DNA of 64,000 nt, from NCBI RefSeq assembly GCF_014205075.1, contig NZ_JACHMU010000001.1:1364001-1428000 (forward strand), given 5' to 3'. Source of the DNA: Microbacterium ginsengiterrae. GTDB taxonomy: Bacteria; Actinomycetota; Actinomycetes; Actinomycetales; Microbacteriaceae. Shown here piece by piece: positions 1 to 9,073 of the stretch. Below the pieces are notes generated by a model, which was given only the letters and a program-made list of their open reading frames with translations, did not search any database and had not been told where the DNA came from. Positions within the stretch are counted from its first letter, which is position 1. Each line of letters opens with the position of its first letter. Made by a program: the position numbers and the translations under genes.

Positions 1-1512
1 GTCCGGCTGGCCGGCGGCGAAGATGCCCTCGCCGGGCAGGTAGCGCGCGATCACCGATGGGAGGAGTTCCTCCGCCGACCGCCGAAGCTCCGCTGCCGTG
101 GACTCGTCGCCCTCGAGCTCGACGATCGAGGCAGCGGTGCGCATGTTCCACACGTTCGCGGCGTTGAGGCCGGCCACCTCGTGCGTGTACGAGCTGACGC
201 ATTCCAGCAGGTTGTCGATCTCGCCGTAGTCCGCCAGCTCCGTGTCGTTCCTCAGCGCCTTCCAGGCGGTCGCCCACTCGCGCACCGACGCGCCCACCGT
301 CGTGTCGGCGACCCGTTCGGAGAGGAACGCGATGTCGCCGGTGAGACGCACGTAGTCGTGGACGAGTCGGATCATCGCGTAATCGTTGACGGAGTACCAC
401 CGGCCGACCGGTCCGCCGGTGACCGACGAGGTGCCGAAGTGCGAGTGGATATCGAGCGAGATCCAGTGCAGGAGTTGGCGGCGCATCTCGGCGGGGTCGA
501 GCAGAGCGTGGCTGAGGGAGCTCAGGCTGTAGTCCCAGATGAACGTCGTCGTGCCCCAGTAGTTGGGCATGAGTGTGTCGTAGGAGCGGCCGAGGATGTT
601 GCCCTCCCAGTCGCGGCGGAACCAGATGACGCCGAGTGCCGCCCACCAGTAGATCTTCCGCAGCGGTTCCGATGCCGTCTCCAGCACGGGCAGCGCGCCG
701 GAGAACTCGCCACTGCCCGGGGTGAAGGCGGCCTCGAGTTGCCTGTTCCAGAATTCCTCGGCAGCGACGACTGTGCCCGGTACGTCGGCGGCGAGCTCTG
801 TGAAGGTGCGGCGCGCGGCGTCCTCTGCCGTACCGATTGCCTGCACGTACCCGGTCCGCGTCGTGCCGCCTGCGGGCAGGTCGAGCACGACGGTGAGATC
901 GCCGCCGCGGCCGTTTCCGCCGATGCCGACCTCCAATTCCGCAGGCAATGCAGCCACGCCGCTGAGAGCCGCCTCGCCGCCTACGATCCCCTGGATGCTC
1001 CAGGCCGCGGAGTCGGGGGAGGAGAACTCGATCGTGCCGTCGGCGACGGTCGCGGCATCCGTCTGGGAGGGCGACTCGGCGTCCAGCCAGGCGTCCGCCG
1101 ACCTCGTCACGCGGGCCGCGGCGGACAGGCCGATGGCCACCGAGCGCGCGGGTCCCGCGTTCGAGACGGCGATGTCGATCGCCACGGCCGTGCGGCCGGG
1201 GACGCAGACCGTTGTCGTCTCGATCGTCAGGTCGCCGAGCACCGCACGACGCACGACCCGATCCGGTCGCCATTCGTGCGTGACGGGCACGCCGTATGAG
1301 GCGAACAGGCGCCCGTCGACGAAGAGCGCCGCGGTCTGGGTGAGGCCCTGCGACACCGGCGGGAACTGCACCGCCGAAAGCGCGGTGAGATCGTGGTCGA
1401 CGCGCACCGTGCCGAGCATGTTCGTCAACCCGGCCGGGGCGATCATGTCGTCGTACAGATGGGTGACAGGGTCGGCGGCGAGGTCGTCGACGGTGGGGAT
1501 CAGCGAGGTCAT
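1..1512 (-). CDS. glycoside hydrolase, six-hairpin (GH63/mannosylglycerate hydrolase-like), 3' end outside window
   Basis: The reading frame begins with ATG at 1512 and runs off the window start without a stop, giving 504 codons. The second half reads as an (alpha/alpha)6 glycosidase: aromatic and acidic stretches such as NILGRSYDTLMPNYWGTTTF and IWDYSLSSLSHALLD (about residues 305-340) resemble the catalytic core of GH63-like or mannosylglycerate hydrolase enzymes; the first 200 residues look like a beta-sandwich. There is no signal peptide, so it should act in the cytoplasm on an imported oligosaccharide. It is the last gene seen of the operon, 8 bases after the permease at 1521-2330. With a ROK kinase and a phosphomannose isomerase in the same operon, an alpha-mannoside or mannosylglycerate substrate is my inference. 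Confidence 0.7.
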   Translation of the reverse strand, partial: MTSLIPTVDDLAADPVTHLYDDMIAPAGLTNMLGTVRVDHDLTALSAVQFPPVSQGLTQTAALFVDGRLFASYGVPVTHEWRPDRVVRRAVLGDLTIETTTVCVPGRTAVAIDIAVSNAGPARSVAIGLSAAARVTRSADAWLDAESPSQTDAATVADGTIEFSSPDSAAWSIQGIVGGEAALSGVAALPAELEVGIGGNGRGGDLTVVLDLPAGGTTRTGYVQAIGTAEDAARRTFTELAADVPGTVVAAEEFWNRQLEAAFTPGSGEFSGALPVLETASEPLRKIYWWAALGVIWFRRDWEGNILGRSYDTLMPNYWGTTTFIWDYSLSSLSHALLDPAEMRRQLLHWISLDIHSHFGTSSVTGGPVGRWYSVNDYAMIRLVHDYVRLTGDIAFLSERVADTTVGASVREWATAWKALRNDTELADYGEIDNLLECVSSYTHEVAGLNAANVWNMRTAASIVELEGDESTAAELRRSAEELLPSVIARYLPGEGIFAAGQPD

Positions 1513-1520
1513 GATGCCTT

Positions 1521-2330
1521 TCAGTACTGGCCGAGGGCCAAGCCCTTGTTGAAGAATCTCTGCGTGCACAGGAACAGCACGACGGTCGGCAGGGAGACGA
1601 TCACTGCTGCCGCGAGCACCGTCGACATCTGTGCGCCGCCGTACGTGCTCTGCATGCCGGAGAGCGTCGTGATGATGGGGCGTACGTCGTCGGACTGGCT
1701 GAGGGTCAGACCCAGCAGCAGGTCGTTCCAGACGAAGGTCGCCTGCAGGATGAAGATCGCCACGAGCGCACTGGATGCCATCGGCAGGTACATGCGCGTG
1801 AAGATCTTCCAGGTCGTCGCGCCGTCGAGCACCGCGGCCTCGAACGTCGAGTGCGCGACCCCGGTGAAGAAGTTGCGCATGACGAACGCCGAGAACGGGA
1901 TCGAGATGACGGTGTAGATGATCACCATGCCGAACCGGGTGTCGAACATCCCGGTACGGGAGTACGCATCGAACAGAGGCAGCAGGATCATCTGCAGCGG
2001 GAACACGGACCCGCCGAAGATGACGACGAACCACGTGAATCCGTGCCTGAGCCGAAGCGCGACGATGGCGAAGCCCGCCGCCGCACCGACAAGCACGGCG
2101 ATCGTCGGCGACACGATGGAGTAAATCAGTGTGCTGACGATGCTGTCGCCGAGTCCGGACAGTTCAAAGGCGGCGGCGAAGTTCTCGAGCAGGTGGAAGT
2201 CGGTGGGGATCCAGGACTCCTTCGAGGTGAAGGTGAGCGGATCCTTGGCGGCATTGACGATCAGCAGATACGCGGGCATGAGCCAGACCAGACCGAGGAC
2301 GATGAGGATGCCGTAGCGGAGTGACTTCAT
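1521..2330 (-). CDS. carbohydrate ABC transporter permease, MalG type
   Basis: 269 residues with six predicted membrane segments, beginning MKSLRYGILIVLGLVWLMPA. The EAA-type loop (EAAVLDGATTWKIFTRMYLP, about residues 164-183) that contacts the ATPase is present, as in binding-protein-dependent sugar permeases. It follows the MalF-type partner by one base and is followed by the glycoside hydrolase 8 bases later, so it belongs to one operon. No ATPase gene is present here; actinobacterial CUT1 importers commonly share a single MsiK-type ATPase encoded elsewhere, which I assume here. Confidence 0.93.
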   Translation of the reverse strand: MKSLRYGILIVLGLVWLMPAYLLIVNAAKDPLTFTSKESWIPTDFHLLENFAAAFELSGLGDSIVSTLIYSIVSPTIAVLVGAAAGFAIVALRLRHGFTWFVVIFGGSVFPLQMILLPLFDAYSRTGMFDTRFGMVIIYTVISIPFSAFVMRNFFTGVAHSTFEAAVLDGATTWKIFTRMYLPMASSALVAIFILQATFVWNDLLLGLTLSQSDDVRPIITTLSGMQSTYGGAQMSTVLAAAVIVSLPTVVLFLCTQRFFNKGLALGQY

Positions 2331-2331
2331 G

Positions 2332-3207
2332 TCAGATCTCCTTCTTGGGAGAGAGCTGCTGGCGCAGGTAGGTCACGGAGGCGACCAGGGTGATGACGGT
2401 GAGGAACACGGCGATCGCAGAACCCAGCCCGTAATCGCTGTTGACGAAGGTCTCCTTGTACATCGTCAGCGCGAGCGTCTCCGAGACGGTCCCCGGCCCG
2501 CCCTTGGTCATGCCCCAGACGATGTCGAACGTCTTCAGGCTCGCGACGATCGAGAGGCCGACGACCACGGCCGTGAGCGGACGCAGCATCGGCCAGAGGA
2601 TGCTGGCGAACAGACGCACGCCGTTGGCCCCGTCGATGCGAGCCGCTTCGAGTGGTTCCTTGGGGATCGCCTGCAAACCGATCGTGAACAGCAGCGCGTT
2701 CACGCCGACGCCCTGCCAGGCAGCGGCGAAGATCATGACGACGGTGTTGAGCGGAGCATCCAGCAGCCATCGCGGCGGATCCAGGATGCCGAACGCAGCG
2801 AGAGCCTGGTCGAGCGCCCCGCCGGAGGAGAGTATGAACGACCACACCACGCCGACACCGATGCCGGAGAGCGCGTACGGGATGAGGAAGGGAAGACGCA
2901 GCCAGATGCCGCCACCGAGGTTCCAGGTGAGCAGAGCCACGCCCAGGCCGATGCCCACGGGGATGATCAGGGTCCCGACCACCCAGAGCAGGGTGTTCAG
3001 CGACGAGGTGACGAAGTCCGCGTCGGTGAACATCTCGACGTAATTGTCGATCCCGATCCAGTCGGGGCTGCCGAGACCGTTGTAGTCGGTGAAGCTGAGG
3101 TAGATCGTCCACAGCAGCGGCAGGTAGAGCAGCACCGCGATGAGCAGCACGCCCGGGGCGATGAAGCCCCGGGCGGACCACTGATACGGCGTCTTCTGAT
3201 GCGCCAT
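2332..3207 (-). CDS. carbohydrate ABC transporter permease, MalF type
   Basis: 291 residues, with the first membrane helix after a short cytoplasmic tail (GVLLIAVLLYLPLLWTIYLS) and an EAA loop around PLEAARIDGANGVRLFASILWP. It forms the membrane heterodimer with the MalG-type permease immediately downstream and takes substrate from the lipoprotein encoded 8 bases upstream. The order binding protein, MalF, MalG is the usual CUT1 arrangement. The substrate cannot be read from the permease; the operon context points to a mannose-containing saccharide. Confidence 0.93.
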   Translation of the reverse strand: MAHQKTPYQWSARGFIAPGVLLIAVLLYLPLLWTIYLSFTDYNGLGSPDWIGIDNYVEMFTDADFVTSSLNTLLWVVGTLIIPVGIGLGVALLTWNLGGGIWLRLPFLIPYALSGIGVGVVWSFILSSGGALDQALAAFGILDPPRWLLDAPLNTVVMIFAAAWQGVGVNALLFTIGLQAIPKEPLEAARIDGANGVRLFASILWPMLRPLTAVVVGLSIVASLKTFDIVWGMTKGGPGTVSETLALTMYKETFVNSDYGLGSAIAVFLTVITLVASVTYLRQQLSPKKEI

Positions 3208-3214
3208 CCGGGCC

Positions 3215-4486
3215 TTACTCCTGCTCTGCCCAGTACTTGTCGGCCGTGGCCTGGATCTTCTCCAGGAACGGCACGGGGTCGCCAGGGTTGGCGTTGAACG
3301 CGCCGAACTGCTCGATCGCGGTGGTCACGATCGCGGTGGGCATCGCCTCGAAGAAGCGGTCGTAGAGCTGGTAGTCGTCGCCGGCGATCTGCGAGCCGAT
3401 CTCCGCGAGCACCGGGTCGGCGACGGTCGTCTTCGGGTTGAATGCGACGTCACCGTGGGCGGCGTTCCATGCGGTCTGCGCGCTCTCCGACATCCACCAC
3501 TCGGAGTAGGCGAGCCCGAGGTCGCGCTGCGAGGAGTTCTCCGCGACGCAGATGGGACCCGACTCGACGGCGACGGGGGTCTTGTCCAGGTCGTCGTTGA
3601 CGGCGGGGATGGCGAACATGCCGTAGTCGTCCTCCGTCATGCCGGCCCCGGCGAGGTTGCCGGCGAAGAAGGTGCCGAAGTTGATCATGGCGAAGTCGCC
3701 CTGCTTGAGGCCGACGGCGGGGTCAGTGCTGCTGCCGGCGTCGCTGAACCAGCCGTTCTCGTGCTCCTCGAGCCAGAGGTTCATGATGTCGACGATCTCG
3801 GGGTCGGTGTACTTGACGTCACCCGTGGTGAGCCCGGCGTACAGATCCGGGTCGCTGGACGCGACGAGATGCTGGAACCACTGGAACGTGAACAGCACGC
3901 TGCTCTGCTGGTACGGGGTGACGCCGGCGGCCTTGAGGGTGGCGGCCGCGTCGTCGAGCTCGTCCCACGTGGTCGGCACTTCGATGCCGTTGTCGGCGAA
4001 GGCGGCCTTGTTGTAGAACATGACCCAGTAGGCGATGTTCATCGGCACGCAGTACTGCTTGCCGTCGAACGTATAGCCCTCGGCGAGGTCCTCGCTCACC
4101 CAGCCCTCATCGATCGCGTTCGCCCAGATGTCGCTCGTCTCGGCGATGAGCCCCTCGTCGACGAGTTCCTTGAGCGATTCGCCTGTGTGCCAGGTGAACA
4201 GACCGGGGGACTTGTTCGTGCGGAAAGACTGCTTGATGAACGCGTCGTATTGGTTCGCGTCCGAATATCCGGTCGTCTTCAGGGTGATGTCGACGTCCGC
4301 ACCGCTGGTGTCGTTGAGCGATTCGAAGTCGGGTTTCCATGCGGCCTTGTCCGTGTAGAAGTTCAACGTGCCGGTGGTTTCGCCGCCGCCTCCTCCTGAT
4401 CCGGATCCGCCGGAGCAGCCGGCCAGGGCTGCTCCGGCCACGACGAGGCCGGTGACGGCGATGGCGATCTTGCGGCGCGAGATCAT
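3215..4486 (-). CDS. extracellular sugar-binding lipoprotein of ABC importer (family 1 SBP)
   Basis: 423 residues. The N-terminus has a lysine/arginine start, a hydrophobic stretch and a lipobox ending ALAGCSGGSG, so the mature protein should be anchored through the cysteine near residue 24. The rest has the length and composition of family 1 solute-binding proteins (CUT1, oligosaccharide). It sits directly before the two permeases and 47 bases after the isomerase gene. That gap carries the ribosome binding site AAGGAG; I see no strong separate promoter, so co-transcription from the LacI-controlled promoter is likely. Confidence 0.93.
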   Translation of the reverse strand: MISRRKIAIAVTGLVVAGAALAGCSGGSGSGGGGGETTGTLNFYTDKAAWKPDFESLNDTSGADVDITLKTTGYSDANQYDAFIKQSFRTNKSPGLFTWHTGESLKELVDEGLIAETSDIWANAIDEGWVSEDLAEGYTFDGKQYCVPMNIAYWVMFYNKAAFADNGIEVPTTWDELDDAAATLKAAGVTPYQQSSVLFTFQWFQHLVASSDPDLYAGLTTGDVKYTDPEIVDIMNLWLEEHENGWFSDAGSSTDPAVGLKQGDFAMINFGTFFAGNLAGAGMTEDDYGMFAIPAVNDDLDKTPVAVESGPICVAENSSQRDLGLAYSEWWMSESAQTAWNAAHGDVAFNPKTTVADPVLAEIGSQIAGDDYQLYDRFFEAMPTAIVTTAIEQFGAFNANPGDPVPFLEKIQATADKYWAEQE

Positions 4487-4533
4487 GAGAACTCCTTCGT
4501 TCAGGTGGTGCGGTGTCGGGGTGTGCTGTGTGT

Positions 4534-6342
4534 TCAGTTGTCGGATGCGCGGGAGCCGCGGACGTACGCCTTGATGGTGGCGAGGCGAGGACTGCGGGTG
4601 TTCTCCGTGCGCTCGATGCGGTAGGCGCCGACGGCGGCGGGGACGATGAACGTCTCGGCATAGTGGACGACGTACGGCTCGAACGCTCCGGTCGGGCTCA
4701 CCACCCGTGCTTCATCCCCCTCCACGAGGTTGAGCACGTTGACGGTGCCGTCGGTGTCGTGATCGGCGCCCTGGGTGAACCAGTGCCGACGGGTCTCGAT
4801 GAACTCGAGCGCATGCAGCCCGGTGCGTTCCTCGGTGACACCGGTCACATCGTCGACGTGGAGGGTCTCGACCTGATCGATGAGGTTCTCCTCGACCCAG
4901 TCGGTGTCGCGATCCCACTGGATGTTGCGGGAGCCGTGGGCGAGGTGGACGGGACGCGGGATGCCGTCGAGCCCGACGCGACCCCAGTCCCACAGCTTGA
5001 ACGTGAAGATGAACGGGGTGGCCGAGATCTCGAGCACCATCGAGTTCGCGCCGGACGCGTGCACCGTACCCGCAGGGATCGCAAAATGGTCGTGTGCGCG
5101 GGCGGGGTATGCGTTGACGTACTTCTCGGCAGGGAAGGGCACCTCGCCCTGCTGTGCGGTGGTGAGATCGGCGAGCATCGCGTCACGGTCGGTGCCGTTC
5201 TTGGTGCCGAGGTAGACGACCGCGTCGTCACCGGCATCCAGCAGGTAATAGCTCTCGTCCTGCGTGTAGGGCATCCCGAACGTGTCGCGGATGTAATCGG
5301 TGAGCGGGTGTACCTGCAGGCTGAGGTTGCCGCCGTCCATGGTGTCGAGGAAGTCGAATCGGATCGGGAACTCGGCCCCGAAGCGGGCGAACGTCTTCGC
5401 GCCGAGCAGCTCGACGGGCTGCGAGAAGACGAGGTCGAGGGAGGGGATCTCGATGACGCCGCCGTCGCCCTCCAGCAGGAGCGAGTTCTCCTCCGGCACG
5501 CAGTCGAAGCACCACGCGTAGTTGTCCTTGGACGGGTCGAGGCCGATGCGGTTCTTCATCCACTGGCCGCCCCAGACTCCGGGGTCGAAGAACGGCACGA
5601 CGCGGAAGGGTCGGGTGGCGGCACCTCGGAGCGCGGAACGGAACGCATCGCCGGAGATCATCCCGGCCTCGGGGGATTCGGCGTGCGGCTCGGCGGGGGC
5701 GATCGCGTTGCCGTCGACGACGAAGTCGACGGTGTCGAAGAGAGCGCGCTTGTGGCGGTCGGCGACGCGCCATTCGACGAAGAAGCCCCGCTTGTACTTG
5801 CGGAGGATGTCCTCCCCGGCGTTGTCGGCGCGCCAGTTCGTCGCCCCGGCCCGAAGGCGCAGCTGGATCTCCCAGCGGGCCATGTCGACGAGAATGGTGG
5901 CGGTGTCGGCGAGGTGATCGGCGAGGAGGGCGGCGCCCCAGCCGACCACGACGGTGTGCTCCCCGATCCGGTCGGCCGTCTCGGCGAGGCGCTCCTGGTC
6001 GTAGAAGTCGGCGAGGGTGAAGTGGCTCATGATGCCGAAGACTCGGTCGTCGGTGAGGTTCGGCGCGATGAGCTGCTCGACCTCGGCGACGGGCCGCGCT
6101 GCCTCCTCGACGTCCACGATCGTCCACTCCGGCAGAGCGGCGCGGATCTGCGCGGTGAGCGCGGGGATGTCGACGCCCGGGTACGTGTCGACCAGCAGAG
6201 TCGTCGCGGTTTCGGCGGCGGCTTGCCAGGCGGCCGCTCCGCGGAGGATGCGCTCGCCGCTGGGGAGCGGCACCGTGGGCTGGGTGTCGTAGCGGCCGCG
6301 TTCGGTGTGTCCCTCGTGCATGTCGCTGATCGGCGTGGTCAC
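4534..6342 (-). CDS. manA: class I mannose-6-phosphate isomerase with N-terminal kinase-like domain
   Basis: 602 residues, against about 300-420 for ordinary class I phosphomannose isomerases, which interconvert mannose-6-P and fructose-6-P. The C-terminal part (about residues 250-600) carries the cupin metal-site features: LSLQVHPLTDYI, ESYYLLDAG and AGTVHASGANS. The first 220 residues look like a uridine-kinase-type alpha/beta domain, but where a P-loop would be expected the sequence reads LVDTYPGVD, without GxxxxGK. Two-domain isomerases of this size occur in other bacteria; the role of the front domain is unclear. The gene starts with GTG overlapping the stop of the ROK kinase gene (GTGA), so the two are translationally coupled. 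Confidence 0.82.
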   Translation of the reverse strand: MTTPISDMHEGHTERGRYDTQPTVPLPSGERILRGAAAWQAAAETATTLLVDTYPGVDIPALTAQIRAALPEWTIVDVEEAARPVAEVEQLIAPNLTDDRVFGIMSHFTLADFYDQERLAETADRIGEHTVVVGWGAALLADHLADTATILVDMARWEIQLRLRAGATNWRADNAGEDILRKYKRGFFVEWRVADRHKRALFDTVDFVVDGNAIAPAEPHAESPEAGMISGDAFRSALRGAATRPFRVVPFFDPGVWGGQWMKNRIGLDPSKDNYAWCFDCVPEENSLLLEGDGGVIEIPSLDLVFSQPVELLGAKTFARFGAEFPIRFDFLDTMDGGNLSLQVHPLTDYIRDTFGMPYTQDESYYLLDAGDDAVVYLGTKNGTDRDAMLADLTTAQQGEVPFPAEKYVNAYPARAHDHFAIPAGTVHASGANSMVLEISATPFIFTFKLWDWGRVGLDGIPRPVHLAHGSRNIQWDRDTDWVEENLIDQVETLHVDDVTGVTEERTGLHALEFIETRRHWFTQGADHDTDGTVNVLNLVEGDEARVVSPTGAFEPYVVHYAETFIVPAAVGAYRIERTENTRSPRLATIKAYVRGSRASDN

Positions 6343-7265
6343 TGATTCTCCTGGTCTTTCTCGGTGGGGGTCTGCGTGCGGCGGGCGAGCGTGCTCAGCC
6401 CGCGCGCGACGGAGTACTCGGGCTCCGGCGGAATAATGAAGCGCGGGGCAGTCATCGACGGCCAGAGATGTTCGCGGACGTGGGTCTCGATCGGCCCGCT
6501 GACCGCGGCTCCGGCGCGGAGAATGCCGCCGGAGAGGATCACCGCCCGCGGGTCGTACATGTGGATGAGAGTGACGACCGTGGCGCCCCAGACGTGCAGG
6601 AAGCCCGCGCGGACGTCAGCGTGGGCTTCCCCCGCGAACACCTCGCGCATGGTCGCCGCTTCCTGCGGGTCGTCGAGCGAAGAAGACGCGGCCTCCGAGC
6701 CCCCATTCCGCAACGCCCAGGTGCTCGCCAGGGCCTCTGCGCACCCCACGTTCCCGCACGGGCACAGTGGGCCGTAGATGTCGGTCGTGACGTGGCCGCC
6801 GAGGATGCCGGCGTGACCGCTGACGCCGCGCAGCGGTACGCCGTCGATCATGGCCGCCGTTCCGATTCCGGTGCCGAGGGTGACGAGCACGGCGTCGCGC
6901 GTTCCGGCAGCCGAACCGGTGGACGTCTCGCCGATGAGGGCGGCACGGGCGTCGTTCTCGACGACGGCGGGAACACCGAGCTGGTCGTAAGCCCAGGCAC
7001 TGAGGTCGAACTCGTTGAGGAAGGCGTACTTGTCGTTGGCGTGCAGCATCCGAGCGGATGCCGGGTCCACGACGCCGGGCACCGCGATGCCGACCGCGGT
7101 CGGCATCGCGCCGCAGCTCGAGAGCAGAGCACGAGACGCCGTGACCGCAGCGTTCAGGTCGCGGGCATCGCCGGTGACGGGGAGGCGGTCGGTGGCGAGG
7201 ACGCGCACGCCGTCGATGGCAGCGAGCTTGATCTCGGTTCCGCCGAAGTCGATGCACAGCTCCAT
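6339..7265 (-). CDS. ROK-family sugar kinase (probable manno-/fructo-/glucokinase)
   Basis: 308 residues from ATG 7265, beginning MELCIDFGGTEIKLAAI with the phosphate-binding DxGGT motif. The ROK zinc site is complete: a histidine in GHAGILGGH and the cysteine cluster CPCGNVGCAE (about residue 175). LGTGIGTAAMI and VENDARAALIGE match the sugar and nucleotide site. I chose ATG 7265 because GGGAGGAC lies just before it; a longer frame starting at 7301 would have its start codon inside the LacI operator. It is the first gene of the operon and overlaps the isomerase gene by 4 bases. A kinase feeding a mannose-6-P isomerase suggests mannokinase activity (inference). Confidence 0.85.
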   Translation of the reverse strand: MELCIDFGGTEIKLAAIDGVRVLATDRLPVTGDARDLNAAVTASRALLSSCGAMPTAVGIAVPGVVDPASARMLHANDKYAFLNEFDLSAWAYDQLGVPAVVENDARAALIGETSTGSAAGTRDAVLVTLGTGIGTAAMIDGVPLRGVSGHAGILGGHVTTDIYGPLCPCGNVGCAEALASTWALRNGGSEAASSSLDDPQEAATMREVFAGEAHADVRAGFLHVWGATVVTLIHMYDPRAVILSGGILRAGAAVSGPIETHVREHLWPSMTAPRFIIPPEPEYSVARGLSTLARRTQTPTEKDQENQ

Positions 7266-7284
7266 CGCGTGTCCTCCCTGATTA

Positions 7285-7302
7285 ATTGGTAACGTTACCA
7301 AT
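7285..7302. promoter_or_regulatory. LacI-family operator
   Basis: ATTGGTAACGTTACCAAT is a perfect 18-base palindrome with the central AACGTT typical of LacI/GalR operators. It lies 20 bases upstream of the ROK kinase start and downstream of the lacI-type gene, so it should control the whole sugar operon. Confidence 0.85.
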
Positions 7303-7371
7303 CCAGATCGAAGGTGTCAACACTCACTCGAGACCCGATGCTGCAGGGGAGGGGACGGCTTCCGTGCTCGG

Positions 7372-8397
7372 TCAGCGCAGGTGTGTCCGCAGTTCGACGG
7401 GCAATTCGATCTCGCGCATCGGACCGCCGTCGCCGTCGGCATCCAACCGGTCCAGCAGCAGGCGTGCAGCAGTGCGTCCGAGCTCCCGAGGGTCATGGTC
7501 GATCACGCTGATCGGCACGGGCGAGAGCTCAGCGAGCTCGAAGTCGTCGAAGCTCATGATCTCGGGATACGCCGTGGCGGGCTTGAGGCCTGCGCCGATC
7601 TGCGTGCTGATCTCTTTGATGGCGCCGATCGCGTTGCGGTTGTTGGCGCAGAAGATCGCGGTGGGCGGATTCTTCATCCGCAGCAGGGCTCGGGTGGCTT
7701 CACGCGCCTGCTCGACGGTCTGGGGGCCGGCCGCGACGAGTGATGCGTCGAGGCGGAGTCCGCGTTCCTCGAGTGCGCGGACGAATCCGGCATGCCGGCG
7801 CCGACCGGTGAAGATCGCGAGTGTGTTGCCGAGGTAGCCGATCCGGGTGTGGCCGCCGTCGATGAGGGCGATCGTCCCACGGTGCGCGCCCTCGTCGTCT
7901 GCGAGGACGACGCTGTCGGCATCCAATCCTTCGACGCGGCGGGAGGCGAGGACGACGGGCACGCCCTGTTTCTGTGAGGCGGCGAGATGATCGGGCTCGG
8001 CGCTCGCCGGGACGACGATGAGGCCCTCGACTCGTCGACCGAGGAAGTCGCTGACGAGAGCGTTCTCGCGGGCGGCGTCCTCCGATGTGTTGCCGAGCAG
8101 GATGCGGCGCCCGGTGAGTGCCGCCTCCTCCTCGACGCCCAGCGCGAAGGTGCTGTAGTACGGGTTGGCGATGTTCGTGATGGCGACGCCGATGAGTCCG
8201 CTGGAGTGGCCTGGTCGGATGCTGCGCGCATTCTCATTGCGGTGATAGCCGAGTTCTGCGACGGCGGCGAGGACGCGCTCCTGCACGTCGGGCTTGACGT
8301 TGAGTCCTCCGGACAGCGTGCGCGAGACGGTCATGGGGCTCACGCCCGCGCGCAGCGCGACCTCTTTGATGGTCGGGCGATGGGAGCGTGCGGTCAT
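7372..8397 (-). CDS. LacI-family transcriptional regulator of the sugar operon
   Basis: 341 residues. The N-terminal HTH reads TIKEVALRAGVSPMTVSRTLSGG (residues 9-31), followed by a hinge helix and a periplasmic-binding-protein-like effector domain ending with RTAARLLLDRL. GGAGG precedes the ATG. It lies in the same orientation upstream of the operon it should repress, with a palindromic operator in front of the operon (7285-7302) and a near-identical site in front of its own gene (8421-8432), so autoregulation is likely. The effector would be the imported sugar or its phosphate. Confidence 0.92.
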   Translation of the reverse strand: MTARSHRPTIKEVALRAGVSPMTVSRTLSGGLNVKPDVQERVLAAVAELGYHRNENARSIRPGHSSGLIGVAITNIANPYYSTFALGVEEEAALTGRRILLGNTSEDAARENALVSDFLGRRVEGLIVVPASAEPDHLAASQKQGVPVVLASRRVEGLDADSVVLADDEGAHRGTIALIDGGHTRIGYLGNTLAIFTGRRRHAGFVRALEERGLRLDASLVAAGPQTVEQAREATRALLRMKNPPTAIFCANNRNAIGAIKEISTQIGAGLKPATAYPEIMSFDDFELAELSPVPISVIDHDPRELGRTAARLLLDRLDADGDGGPMREIELPVELRTHLR

Positions 8398-8420
8398 CTC
8401 GAGCCTCCGTCTGCCACGTA

Positions 8421-8432
8421 GGGAACGTTACC
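8421..8432. promoter_or_regulatory. second LacI-family operator (autoregulation)
   Basis: GGGAACGTTACC shares 11 of 12 bases with the core of the 7285-7302 operator and lies 23 bases upstream of the lacI-type start codon. Confidence 0.65.
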
Positions 8433-8513
8433 AGGGGTGATCGTCGCGCAGAGTGGCGTGACGCCCGGAGACGTGGGCGGTCATCGCCCCGAGCCCCTGC
8501 CCGGATGCCGGGT

Positions 8514-8519
8514 TAGCCT
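8514..8519 (+). promoter_or_regulatory. -10 box (TAGCCT) of a leaderless promoter
   Basis: TAGCCT ends 6 bases before the ATG at 8526, which would place transcription start at or next to the start codon. Confidence 0.5.
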
Positions 8520-8525
8520 GTCAGC

Positions 8526-9041
8526 ATGAATATCGACTCCCCGACGGGCGACCGTGACCGAGAGTCGCTCGACCGGACGGACAGAGAGTTCCTCGCCGAG
8601 GCGGTCAAGCTCGCCGTCGACAACGTCGCGGACGGCGGCGGCCCCTTCGGCGCCGTGGTGGTCCGCGATGGCGAGATCGTCAGCGTCGGACAGAACAGGG
8701 TGACCCGCGACCACGACCCCAGCGCGCACGCCGAAGTGGTCGCGATCCGCGCGGCGGGCCGGAACATCGGCGACTTCTCGCTGGAGGGCACGACGCTGTA
8801 CTCCTCGTGCGAGCCGTGCCCGATGTGCATGGCCGCCTCGCTGTGGGCGCGCGTGGACCGCGTCGTCTATGCGGCGGACCGTCACGATGCGGCAGAGGGC
8901 GGCTTCGACGACCTCGAGTTCTATCGCCTCTTCGAGACGGACCGATCCGAATGGTCGGTGCCGGTGGAATCGCTCCGCATCAACGATGCCGCCGCGCCGT
9001 TCGAGCACTGGATGAGCGCCGCGGGACGCACCGAGTACTGA
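8526..9041 (+). CDS. guaD: guanine deaminase
   Basis: 171 residues of the cytidine-deaminase fold: GGGPFGAVVV, the zinc/catalytic motif AHAEV (about residue 72) and the zinc cysteines in CEPCPMCMA (about residues 96-104). The C-terminus, with AAEGGFDD, PFEHW and a final TEY, matches Bacillus-type guanine deaminase rather than tRNA adenosine deaminase. It would convert guanine to xanthine in the cytoplasm. The ATG has no ribosome binding site but a TAGCCT box 6 bases upstream, fitting a leaderless message. It is divergent from the lacI-type gene and stands alone. Confidence 0.85.
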   Translation: MNIDSPTGDRDRESLDRTDREFLAEAVKLAVDNVADGGGPFGAVVVRDGEIVSVGQNRVTRDHDPSAHAEVVAIRAAGRNIGDFSLEGTTLYSSCEPCPMCMAASLWARVDRVVYAADRHDAAEGGFDDLEFYRLFETDRSEWSVPVESLRINDAAAPFEHWMSAAGRTEY

Positions 9042-9073
9042 GCGCGCGCTCGCGACCCCTCGCGGCGGCCTCG

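Noticed and set aside
4513..6345. Plus-strand open frame of about 610 codons opposite the isomerase gene
   Set aside because: Low-complexity product rich in Glu, Val and Gly, no known motif; it mirrors the GC-rich codons of manA.
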